Made by a program: the position numbers and the translations under genes | Assembly: GCF_009604455.1 (NCBI RefSeq) | Contig: NZ_WEGL01000008.1 | Span: 1 to 64,000, forward strand | DNA: 64,000 nt | Direction: 5' to 3' | Source: Streptomyces sp. RB17 | Lineage (GTDB): Bacteria > Actinomycetota > Actinomycetes > Streptomycetales > Streptomycetaceae | Shown: positions 30,034-38,584 of the stretch, piece by piece | Numbering within the stretch: the stretch's first letter is position 1 | How the letters are laid out: each line of letters opens with the position of its first letter | Notes under the pieces: model-generated | Databases searched by the model: none | What the model saw: only the letters and a program-made list of their open reading frames with translations | What the model was told of the DNA's origin: nothing

Positions 30034-31281
30034 GTGGCACCGATTGACGAGGACGACCAGCCGCTGACCCGGGACGCGGCACCGACCGGCACGACACGGC
30101 CCGAGCGGCCCACGGCCTCCGGCGCCGTCGCCGCGGTCGGCCGCATGCCGCGCTGGCTGCCGCGCGCCATGGTGCTCGCGCTCGCGTTGATCGCCGCGTT
30201 CCAGCTCGGCAGCTGGGCCTTCCATCAGCTCACCGGGCTGTTGATCAACGTGTTGATCGCGTTCTTCCTGGCTCTCGCGATCGAGCCCGCGGTGAGCCGG
30301 ATGGCCGCCCGCGGCATGCGCCGGGGACTGGCCACCTTCCTGGTCTTCCTCGGGCTGACGATCGCCGTCGCCGGGTTCGTCACCCTGCTCGGCTCCATGC
30401 TGGCCGGCCAGATCATCAAGATGGTCGAGGGCTTCCCGCAATACCTTGACTCGCTCATCAACTGGATCAATGAGACCTTCCACACCGAGCTCCGGCGCGT
30501 GGACGTCCAGGAGGGCCTGCTCCACTCCGACTGGCTGCGCAAATACGCACAGAACAGCGCCGCGGGTGTTCTCGACGTCTCCGCGCAGGTGCTCGGCGGA
30601 CTGTTCCAGCTGCTGACGGTGGGGCTGTTCTCCTTCTACTTCGCGGCCGACGGCCCCCGGCTGCGCCGCGCCCTGTGCTCCGTCCTGCCGCCCGCCCGCC
30701 AGGCCGAGGTGCTGCGCGCCTGGGAGATCGCCGTCGACAAGACGGGCGGCTATCTCTACTCGCGCGGCCTGATGGCACTCATCTCCGGCGTCGCCCACTA
30801 CATCCTGCTCCAGGCCCTCGGTGTGCCGTACGCGCCCGTGCTAGGTGTCTGGGTGGGCCTGGTCTCACAGTTCATTCCGACCATCGGCACCTACCTCGCC
30901 GGTGCGCTGCCGATGCTGATCGCGTTCACCGTCGACCCCTGGTACGCGGTGTGGGTGCTGGTCTTCGTGGTGGTCTATCAGCAGTTCGAGAACTACATGC
31001 TCCAGCCCAAGCTGACCGCCAGGACGGTCGACATCCACCCTGCGGTCGCCTTCGGTTCGGTCATCGCCGGCACCGCGCTGCTGGGCGCCGTCGGCGCGCT
31101 GATCGCCATCCCTGCGGTCGCCACTCTCCAGGCCTTCCTCGGGGCGTATGTGAAGCGGTACGCCGTCACGGACGATCCCAGGGTGCACGGGCACCGCGGC
31201 CGGAGCCCGGGCGGCCCCGGAATGCTGGCGCGCATACGCCGGCCGCGGGCCGGGCAGCCCGAGCCGGAGCAGTCGTCGTAG
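30034..31281 (+). CDS. AI-2E family membrane protein
   Basis: 415 residues from GTG 30034; the promoter geometry selects this over GTG 30016. About eight membrane segments in the family pattern: paired N-terminal helices (about 45-90), one at 100-125, a periplasmic helical region, and a C-terminal group containing GVPYAPVLGVWVGLVSQFIPTIG and QFENYMLQPKL. Members include the AI-2 exporter TqsA and Na+/H+ antiporters; no substrate can be assigned here. Lies between DUF3046 and recA and shares the damage-type promoter. Confidence 0.85.
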   Translation: MAPIDEDDQPLTRDAAPTGTTRPERPTASGAVAAVGRMPRWLPRAMVLALALIAAFQLGSWAFHQLTGLLINVLIAFFLALAIEPAVSRMAARGMRRGLATFLVFLGLTIAVAGFVTLLGSMLAGQIIKMVEGFPQYLDSLINWINETFHTELRRVDVQEGLLHSDWLRKYAQNSAAGVLDVSAQVLGGLFQLLTVGLFSFYFAADGPRLRRALCSVLPPARQAEVLRAWEIAVDKTGGYLYSRGLMALISGVAHYILLQALGVPYAPVLGVWVGLVSQFIPTIGTYLAGALPMLIAFTVDPWYAVWVLVFVVVYQQFENYMLQPKLTARTVDIHPAVAFGSVIAGTALLGAVGALIAIPAVATLQAFLGAYVKRYAVTDDPRVHGHRGRSPGGPGMLARIRRPRAGQPEPEQSS

Positions 31282-31358
31282 ACCGGTGTGCCTCGCAGGC
31301 GGACGTCGCGGGCCGGTGACGGGAGAGGAGGCGGTGGGCCGGTGCCGTCCCGGCCTTG

Positions 31359-32120
31359 TCATCGATACGTCAGCACCGCCCACGCTCCCGCACCGGCGAC
31401 GGCCACCGCGTAGCAGCCGACCGCCGTGGCCACGATCCGCCGGCGTGTCCGTTCGCTCCAGGGCGAGTCGCTCCAGGGCCAGCGGGACAACAGCCAGGCC
31501 AGCGCGGGTAGGACGAGTACGGCGTGCAGGCTCACGCCGTGCAGGGGCTTGAGCGGGGCCGTCGAGGCGTAGGCGGCCTCCTGGTGGCCGGTGCGGGTCA
31601 GTACGACCCCGCGCGCGATCATCGCAGCCCCCGAGGCCAGTGCCACCAGCAGGATCGCGAACCCGGAGCGGACCGCGAGCGGCATGCCCGCCGGCCCTGT
31701 CGGCCGGTGCCGGAAGGACGCGACGGCGAACACCGTGAGCAGGGCGACAAGGACACCGCCGCCCACCGCGAGCGTCATGGACACCGCCGTGTCGAAGGGG
31801 GTCTCCATGTTCAGGTGCGAGGGCACCCGGCGCCAGGCCTGGAGGGTGATGCCGCCGACCTCCACCACACAGTCGGCGGCGAAGACGAGCAGCAGGGCCG
31901 AGCGCAGCCGCGGGCCGACGCGCAGATACGACGTGACCCACGTGATCGCGATCAGCGTCAGCCCGAAGGAGAGCCCGAAGGTGACGGGCTTGCGCCAGGA
32001 GACGGGACCGGCCCACGGGCCTCCGTCGACCGCGAACACCCCCAGGTGCACGAGACCGGACAGGACGAGGAGCAGCCCCGTCGCATGACAGAGGCGGTCG
32101 ACGGCGCGCGGATTCTTCAT
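31359..32120 (-). CDS. Integral membrane protein, function unknown
   Basis: 253 residues with about seven hydrophobic segments spread over the chain (LLLVLSGLVHLGVFAV, FGLSFGLTLIAITWV, LLLVFAADCVVEV and others). Recognisable short features are PVSWRKPVTFGLSFG and HGVSLHAVLVLPALAWLLSRW. Monocistronic and divergent from recA; conserved at this locus in Streptomyces. No named family recognised. Confidence 0.7.
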   Translation of the reverse strand: MKNPRAVDRLCHATGLLLVLSGLVHLGVFAVDGGPWAGPVSWRKPVTFGLSFGLTLIAITWVTSYLRVGPRLRSALLLVFAADCVVEVGGITLQAWRRVPSHLNMETPFDTAVSMTLAVGGGVLVALLTVFAVASFRHRPTGPAGMPLAVRSGFAILLVALASGAAMIARGVVLTRTGHQEAAYASTAPLKPLHGVSLHAVLVLPALAWLLSRWPWSDSPWSERTRRRIVATAVGCYAVAVAGAGAWAVLTYR

Positions 32121-32241
32121 GGGCCAAGGCTCTCCGGAGCGGCCCGCCCGGTCGTCGTCCGGCCGAAGACACCCGTTTTACGCCTCCGGGAGTAGCGACG
32201 CCGGGTGCCGCGGCACGGGTTCCGGGCGCCGCGTGGTGCGC

Positions 32242-32270
32242 TTGACACCAAAATCGAACATCCATTCTCA
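32242..32270 (+). promoter_or_regulatory. recA SOS promoter with LexA box
   Basis: TTGACA at 32242 is followed at 32254-32269 by TCGAACATCCATTCTC, whose GAACATCCATTC core is the SOS element described for Streptomyces recA. The box covers the spacer and -10 area, so LexA would block polymerase. Confidence 0.85.
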
Positions 32271-32333
32271 TGGAGGTTCAGGCGAGGCATCGGCAGTGGA
32301 TTTCGCCCCGTTTTACGGGAAGAAGTCCCATGG

Positions 32334-32342
32334 TTATCCACA
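32334..32342 (+). promoter_or_regulatory. DnaA-box-like 9-mer
   Basis: TTATCCACA, the strong E. coli-type DnaA box; Streptomyces prefers TTGTCCACA. It lies between the two recA promoters. Chance occurrence is unlikely in such AT-poor DNA, but it is single. Confidence 0.4.
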
Positions 32343-32365
32343 GGCTGGGCCTGCGTCGGGGCCCA

Positions 32366-32388
32366 TTGTCAGTGGCAGGCGTTAGCGT
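32366..32388 (+). promoter_or_regulatory. RecA-NDp DNA-damage promoter of recA
   Basis: TTGTCAGTG, 8 bp, TAGCGT: perfect match to tTGTCRgtg-N8-TAnnnT. It lies 44 bp before the recA ATG and gives a short leader. In mycobacteria this promoter class depends on PafBC and not on LexA/RecA. Confidence 0.85.
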
Positions 32389-32431
32389 CTTTGACGTGAA
32401 GCGATCGACTCAAGCAAACCGGGTGGAACCC

Positions 32432-33559
<1,128 letters not shown>

Positions 33560-33562
33560 CCC

Positions 33563-34420
33563 GTGACACGACGAACCGACTGGGCCGAGTACGAGTACGC
33601 CACCCCCGGCGCCCCACGGGGGAGGGGCACCGGGAGCAACCCGGACTCCGCCCCGCGCGGCGGCGGACATCGGGACGACGGTTACCAGGGTCACGACGAG
33701 CACCGGGGCACCGGCGGATACGGGGATGCCGGCGGCGCCCACCCGGGCGCGGGCGACGAGCCGTACGGGGGCGGCTCGCCCGGCCGCGGCTCCCGCGGCG
33801 GCGTCGGCCCGCGGGGCGGCCGCGGGCGGGCGCGAGGCCGGCGGCGCGGCTTCGGAGACGTACCCGGTGAGGACGAAGGCGCCCCTTCCTCGTCGAGGGC
33901 CGAGCGGGGGGAGTCTTCAGGGGACCCGGCTGAGCGGGCACGGGCGATCTGCCTGCGCCTGCTCACCGGGACCCCGCGCACCCGCAAGCAACTCGCGGAC
34001 GCCCTGCGCAAGCGGGAGATCCCCGAGGAGGTGGCCGAGGAGGTGCTGTCGCGGTTCGAGGAGGTCGGGCTGATCGACGACAGCGCGTTCGCGGACGCCT
34101 GGGTGGAGTCCCGGCATCACGGCCGGGGGCTTGCCCGCCGGGCGCTCGCCCAGGAGCTTCGCACCAAGGGGGTCGACTCGGCGCTGATCGACGAGGCCGT
34201 CTCCCAGCTCGACTCCGAGCAGGAGGAGGAGACGGCCCGAGAGCTCGTGACCCGCAAACTGCGCGCCACCCGTGGCCTCGACCGTGACAAGCGGCTCCGC
34301 CGTCTCGCCGGCATGCTCGCCCGCAAGGGCTACCCCGAGGGCATGGCCCTCCGGGTCGTCCGCCAGGCCCTGGAGGAAGAGGGCGAGAACACGGAGTTCC
34401 TGGGAGAAGGAGAGTTCTGA
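33563..34420 (+). CDS. recX: RecX, RecA regulator
   Basis: 285 residues, GTG 3 bp after the recA stop, so translated from the recA mRNA. The first 120 residues are a Gly/Arg/Asp-rich disordered extension, long even for Streptomyces; the three-helix RecX repeats start at ERARAICLRLLTGTPRTR and continue through VGLIDDSAFADAWVES. RecX limits RecA filament growth. Confidence 0.92.
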   Translation: MTRRTDWAEYEYATPGAPRGRGTGSNPDSAPRGGGHRDDGYQGHDEHRGTGGYGDAGGAHPGAGDEPYGGGSPGRGSRGGVGPRGGRGRARGRRRGFGDVPGEDEGAPSSSRAERGESSGDPAERARAICLRLLTGTPRTRKQLADALRKREIPEEVAEEVLSRFEEVGLIDDSAFADAWVESRHHGRGLARRALAQELRTKGVDSALIDEAVSQLDSEQEEETARELVTRKLRATRGLDRDKRLRRLAGMLARKGYPEGMALRVVRQALEEEGENTEFLGEGEF

Positions 34421-34484
34421 GTCCTCGGCGCGCAGGCGGGAAGCCGCCGTGCTCGCGAACTCCCCGCGTCGCATGGGGGTTGAT

Positions 34485-34500
34485 CGGGGGTTAACCCCCG
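34485..34500. promoter_or_regulatory. 16-bp perfect palindrome
   Basis: CGGGGGTTAACCCCCG, between recX and the FtsX-like permease. With no loop it is a poor terminator and a better candidate operator. 144 bp before the permease start. Confidence 0.45.
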
Positions 34501-34643
34501 CCGAAGACGCCGGGCCACCGCAGTGCTCTTCCTGCCACGCGCAGGCGAGTCTGTACGCACGCTCCGGACCACGGCATGCACAGCCGCCGAGGCCGACCGC
34601 GTACGACCCAGCCGACGCGTACAACAGAAGAGAGCCCCGCCTG

Positions 34644-37172
34644 ATGATGCTGCGATACGCCCTCCAGACGGTCCGCGCACGGAAGGCGGGCTTCCTCGGT
34701 GCCTTCCTCGCGCTGATGTGCGCGGCCGCCCTGATCACCGCCTGCGGCACCCTCCTGGACACCGGCCTGCGCGGCACCATCCGCACCGAGCGCTACGCCG
34801 CCGCTCCGGTCGTGGTCTCCGGTGACCAGTACGTCCACAAGACCACCGTCAAGCACAAGAACGGCAAGACGAAGGTCAAGCACAAGGCGAAACCCATCGC
34901 CGAACGCGCCTGGCTCTCCGAGCGGCTGCGCACCAGACTCGTCCACGTGCGCGGGGTGGCCCGGGCCGTGCCCGAACTCACCTTCCTCGCCCAGCCGTTG
35001 ACTCCAGGCGGCACCGGCGGCCGTACCGCATACGGGCATGCCTGGGACTCCTCCGTGCTGACGCCGTACCGGCTGACCACGGGCAGCGCGCCCAGGGCCG
35101 ACGGCGACCTGGTCATCGACGGTGACCTCGCCGCACGGGCTCGGCTGCGGCCCGGTGACCGGCTCACCGTGCAGTCCACACAGGCCCCGCGTAGTTACCG
35201 CATCACCGGTATCGCCGCCCCGGCCACCGCCGTACGCCACCAGACGTCCCTGTTCTTCTCCGCCGCCGAGGCCCGCCGCCTGGCCGCGCATCCGGGGCAG
35301 GTCAGCGCGTACGGCGTGTTGCCGGCGGAGGGAACCGACCCCGAGCAGGTGCGCAACGCCGTGGCGCGGGCGCTGCACGGCACCACCGCCCAGGTCAGCA
35401 CCGGAGACGCCCGCGGGCCTGTCGAGTTCCTGGACGCGGCTGCCGCCCGCACCCGGCTGGTCAGCATGGGCGGCGCCATGGGCGGGACCTCGCTGCTGGT
35501 GGCGGTGCTGGTGGTCGTCGGCACCTTCGCGCTCACCGTGCAGCAACGCCACCGCGAACTCGCCCTGCTCCGCGCCATCGCCGCCACACCTGGACAGATC
35601 CGCAAACTGCTCGGCCGGGAGGCGCTGATCGTCGGCGCGGCGGCGGGCACCGTGGGCGCGCTGCTCGGGCTGCCCTTGGGTGGCTGGCTGTACTCCAGGT
35701 TCGTCGCCCTGGGCGCCGTACCCGCCACCCTCGAACTCACCGTCAGTGTCTTCCCGCCGCTCGCCGCCCTGGCCGCCACTCTGCTCGGCGCCTGGGCCGC
35801 GGCCCGGATCGCCTCCCGCAGGGTCGCCAGGATCCGCCCGGCCGAGGCTCTGGCCGAGGCCAGGACCGAGCGGACCCGTCCCGTCTGGGGCCGGACCGTC
35901 GCCGGACTGCTGCTTCTCGCCGGCGGAGTCGTCCTCGTCGTCGTCCTCACCTCCCTGCGCACCGAGCCCGCCTCGACTCCTGTGACGTTCCTCGCCGTCG
36001 TCGTCCTGTCCACCTCCGTCGCCCTGCTCGGTCCGCTGCTGGTCAGGGCGGCCGCGCTGCTGCTCGCCGGCCCGCTCCGGCTCGCCGGTCACGGCGGCCG
36101 TCTCGCCACCGCCAACCTGCGCGGCAACGCCGCCCGTATGGCCTCCGTCGTCACTCCCCTCACCCTGCTCGTCGGCATGACCTGCACCGTCCTGTTCGTC
36201 CAGTCCACTCTCGGCGACGCCGCCCGCAGCCAGGCCCGTGACGGTGTACGGGCCGACTGGGTCGTCGCCGCACAGGGCCCCGGCGTCCCTGCCGAGGCGG
36301 CACAGCGGCTGCGCGGGCGGCACGACACCGTCACCGAAGTCGTCCGCACGACCGTCCGTATCGGCCTCGACAAGTACCCCGCGCAGGGCGTCACCCCGGC
36401 AGGCCTGACCCGCACCTGGGACCCGCAGGTCACGGCCGGCTCTCTCGACCGACTCGCCCCCGGCACGGTCGCCGTCAGCCAACTGGCCGCTGACCAGCAC
36501 CGCTTGAAGCCGGGCAGCACCCTGAAACTCACCCTCGGCGACGGGACGCCCGCCACGCTCACCGTCGCCGCCGTCTATGCCCGGGGTCTCGCCTTCGGCG
36601 ACCTCACCTTCGCCCATGACCTCATCGCCCGCCACGTCGACAATCCGCTCGCCTCCTCCGTCCTCGTCAGCACAACCCGTACACAGACACAACTCGCGAC
36701 TACACTCCGTGAGTTCCCGGGTCTGCGGATTCTTTCGCCGACCGATGCGGACACCCTCCAGGCCGAGCGGCAGCAGACGAATGCCGAGGTCAACTATCTC
36801 GCCATGGGACTGGTGCTGGCGTTCACCGCTATCGCCGTCGTCAACACGCTGGCGATGTCGGTTGCGGAGCGTGTCCGCGAATTCGGCCTGCTTCGCCTCG
36901 CCGGTGCGACCCGCCGTCAGGTGCTGCGGATGCTGCGGACGGAGACGCTGTCCGTCGTGTTCCTGGCCGCCTCACTCGGCAGCGGTATCGCGCTCGCCGT
37001 GCTCACCGCGTTCAGCGTCGGAATGACGGGCCGGGCGGCGCCCTCGGTCACGCCCCTGCTGTACGTCACCGTCGTCGGGACCGCCGGTCTCCTCGCGCTC
37101 GTGGCCAGTGCGGTGCCCGGGCGCGCGGCGCTGCGGGTTCTGGCGGTGACGGTGGCCACAGCGAAGGAGTAG
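34644..37172 (+). CDS. FtsX-like (MacB/LolC type) ABC permease, orphan
   Basis: 842 residues from ATG 34644 (a second ATG follows directly). An N-terminal membrane helix with LMCAAALITACGTLLDTG, an extracytoplasmic domain with a Lys-rich insert (about 75-90), then duplicated FtsX domains: LLVAVLVVVGTFALTVQQRH ends before 305 and a C-terminal three-helix set with NTLAMSVAERVREFGLLRLAGATRRQVLRM. Two-times-four helices in one chain is the form that normally pairs with a separate ATPase for lipoprotein or peptide export. No ABC ATPase lies next to it, which is unusual. Confidence 0.85.
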   Translation: MMLRYALQTVRARKAGFLGAFLALMCAAALITACGTLLDTGLRGTIRTERYAAAPVVVSGDQYVHKTTVKHKNGKTKVKHKAKPIAERAWLSERLRTRLVHVRGVARAVPELTFLAQPLTPGGTGGRTAYGHAWDSSVLTPYRLTTGSAPRADGDLVIDGDLAARARLRPGDRLTVQSTQAPRSYRITGIAAPATAVRHQTSLFFSAAEARRLAAHPGQVSAYGVLPAEGTDPEQVRNAVARALHGTTAQVSTGDARGPVEFLDAAAARTRLVSMGGAMGGTSLLVAVLVVVGTFALTVQQRHRELALLRAIAATPGQIRKLLGREALIVGAAAGTVGALLGLPLGGWLYSRFVALGAVPATLELTVSVFPPLAALAATLLGAWAAARIASRRVARIRPAEALAEARTERTRPVWGRTVAGLLLLAGGVVLVVVLTSLRTEPASTPVTFLAVVVLSTSVALLGPLLVRAAALLLAGPLRLAGHGGRLATANLRGNAARMASVVTPLTLLVGMTCTVLFVQSTLGDAARSQARDGVRADWVVAAQGPGVPAEAAQRLRGRHDTVTEVVRTTVRIGLDKYPAQGVTPAGLTRTWDPQVTAGSLDRLAPGTVAVSQLAADQHRLKPGSTLKLTLGDGTPATLTVAAVYARGLAFGDLTFAHDLIARHVDNPLASSVLVSTTRTQTQLATTLREFPGLRILSPTDADTLQAERQQTNAEVNYLAMGLVLAFTAIAVVNTLAMSVAERVREFGLLRLAGATRRQVLRMLRTETLSVVFLAASLGSGIALAVLTAFSVGMTGRAAPSVTPLLYVTVVGTAGLLALVASAVPGRAALRVLAVTVATAKE

Positions 37173-37196
37173 CAGCCGGGAAGAGGACGTGGACGG

Positions 37197-37224
37197 ACCC
37201 CCGTGCCCGGAACGGAACGGGGGT
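37197..37224. terminator. Terminator between convergent genes
   Basis: ACCCCCGT and ACGGGGGT 8-bp stem with a 12-nt loop, between the permease stop and the rhodanese stop; may serve both strands. Confidence 0.6.
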
Positions 37225-37276
37225 TCCGCACTCCCGGTGATGTGTCGCCTCCCAGGTCGCCAGGGACCGTTTCGGG

Positions 37277-37777
37277 TCAGGGCGTCGCCGGCTCCACCGG
37301 GAGGCCCTCTGCCCGCCATGCCTGGAAGCCACCGACGAGGTCCGTGGCCCGGTGCAGTCCCAGCTGGTGGAGGGAGGCGACCGCGAGGCTGGAGGCGTAG
37401 CCCTCGTTGCAGAGCACCACGACGCGCAGGTCGTGGCCGGTGGCCTCGGGGACACGGTGGCTGCCCTGGGGATCGAGGCGCCACTCCAGTTCGTTGCGCT
37501 CGATGACGAGAGCGCCGGGGATCAGTCCGTCCCGCTCGCGCAGGGCCGCGTACCGGATGTCGACCAGCAGCGCCTCGCCGGTCCGCGCCGCCTCGTGCGC
37601 CTCCCGTGCCTCGATGCGCCGATAGCCCGCACGCACCCGCTGCAGCAACTCGTCGATACCGACGGGCTGTCTACCCACTCCGACCACCGCTCCTGCGCCG
37701 CCCGCCGGCGGCTCGCCCGTACCGCCGCTCGGTGCGGCCCCGATGCCGCCCACGGCCGTCTCCTCCGTGCGGCTCAC
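37277..37777 (-). CDS. Rhodanese-domain sulfurtransferase
   Basis: 166 residues; GTG overlaps the cysteine dioxygenase stop. A Gly/Ala-rich N-terminal 35 residues precede a single rhodanese domain: LLVDIRYAALRERDGLIPGA, the active-site loop with Cys in VVLCNEGYASS, and DLVGGFQAW. The loop fits small persulfide-handling rhodaneses. Coupled to cysteine dioxygenase, so it probably handles sulfane sulfur released in cysteine breakdown. Confidence 0.88.
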   Translation of the reverse strand: MSRTEETAVGGIGAAPSGGTGEPPAGGAGAVVGVGRQPVGIDELLQRVRAGYRRIEAREAHEAARTGEALLVDIRYAALRERDGLIPGALVIERNELEWRLDPQGSHRVPEATGHDLRVVVLCNEGYASSLAVASLHQLGLHRATDLVGGFQAWRAEGLPVEPATP

Positions 37778-38307
37778 TGCCAGTCCTCCGGGCGTTCGAC
37801 CTGCTCGAGGCGGAGCAAATGCCCCGTGCGGCTGTAGCGGCGGATGCGCGGCAGCGGCGGGTAGTAGGCATGTACGGAGATCGCGTGCTCGTCACGGGAC
37901 TCGTTGAGCACCTCGTGGACATGGTGGCGGCCGAAGGCGCGGCCCTCGCCCGCGGGCAGCCGGCGTTCGCGGTCCACGCCCTCGGCGAGCTCCAGGGTCT
38001 TCCAGCCGTCGGTCGGCAGCCGGGCGGCGAGCGAGTTCTCCTTGAGCACGCCAGCGGCGGTGAGGAACGCTCCGACCGAATCCGCGTGGTCGTGCCAGCC
38101 GGTGCCGGTGCCGGGCGGCCAGCCGATGAGCCATGCCTCGCTGCCGCCCGGACCCTGCAGCCGCACCCAGGTGCGGCCCTCCGGGTCGAGCGGAAGGGAG
38201 GCGATCAGTTCGGCGTCGGCAGCCGTACGCCGTACGAAGTCGAGGAGGTCCGCCTGGGTGGGCACCGAGCCGACGGCAGGGGACACGGGAACGGGGGAGA
38301 CAGACAC
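37774..38307 (-). CDS. Cysteine dioxygenase-like protein
   Basis: 177 residues from GTG 38307 (AGGA 8 bases upstream; GTG 38313 is too close to the ribosome site). Cupin fold with iron-binding histidines in GTGWHDHADSVGAF and GRHHVHEV..DEHAISVHAYYPPLP, matching bacterial type I cysteine dioxygenase. It oxidises cysteine to cysteine sulfinate. A 28-codon Cys-containing leader peptide and a hairpin lie upstream and the rhodanese gene is translationally coupled downstream. Confidence 0.87.
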   Translation of the reverse strand: MSVSPVPVSPAVGSVPTQADLLDFVRRTAADAELIASLPLDPEGRTWVRLQGPGGSEAWLIGWPPGTGTGWHDHADSVGAFLTAAGVLKENSLAARLPTDGWKTLELAEGVDRERRLPAGEGRAFGRHHVHEVLNESRDEHAISVHAYYPPLPRIRRYSRTGHLLRLEQVERPEDWQ

Positions 38308-38336
38308 GTGCACCGTCCTGTGGAGGGTTCGCGGTA

Positions 38337-38356
38337 CGGGCGCGCGGCGGCGCCCG
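38337..38356 (-). promoter_or_regulatory. Attenuator hairpin between leader peptide and cysteine dioxygenase
   Basis: In the minus-strand transcript CGGGCGC, 6-nt loop, GCGCCCG: a perfect 7-bp GC stem between the leader stop and the dioxygenase start. No T tract follows, so it may act as a Rho- or translation-linked element. Confidence 0.45.
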
Positions 38357-38375
38357 GAAGGAAGGGGATGCGAAT

Positions 38376-38462
38376 TCAGCAGGACGGGCGACACACGCAG
38401 CCCGCATAGCGGACGAGGTCCATATGGACCCGCCGCCACAGGCGCACGCAGGTGTCGGTCAT
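38376..38462 (-). CDS. Cys-rich leader peptide (putative attenuator)
   Basis: 28 residues from ATG 38462, with Cys at positions 5, 22, 24 and 28 and an LWRRVHMDLVRYAG core. This resembles the RR.H.DL.R leader peptides found ahead of sulfur and amino-acid genes in streptomycetes. A promoter places its ATG at or next to the transcription start, so it would be translated first and leaderless. Ribosome progress over the clustered 3'-end Cys codons could report cysteinyl-tRNA level to the hairpin downstream and to cysteine dioxygenase. Confidence 0.72.
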   Translation of the reverse strand: MTDTCVRLWRRVHMDLVRYAGCVCRPSC

Positions 38463-38469
38463 GGTCCGG

Positions 38470-38498
38470 AGTACAGCATGCCGGTCTACTCCGGTCAA
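38470..38498 (-). promoter_or_regulatory. Promoter of the leader peptide-cysteine dioxygenase-rhodanese operon
   Basis: TTGACC, exactly 17 bp, TGTACT on the minus strand, with the -10 ending 7 bases before the leader ATG. Good HrdB-type match. Confidence 0.7.
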
Positions 38499-38519
38499 CT
38501 CACCGTCACCATGTGGACG

Positions 38520-38584
38520 GAGGGTGACGGGCCTGCGGGTCAGCGGGTGCCGGAGGGTGACGGGCAGCGGGTCAGCGGGCGCCG
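38520..38584. repeat. Tandem duplication of 33 bp
   Basis: GAGGGTGACGGGC..GCGGGTCAGCGGG occurs at 38520 and again at 38553. It straddles the stop codon of the monooxygenase gene and so borders its last codons. Confidence 0.75.
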
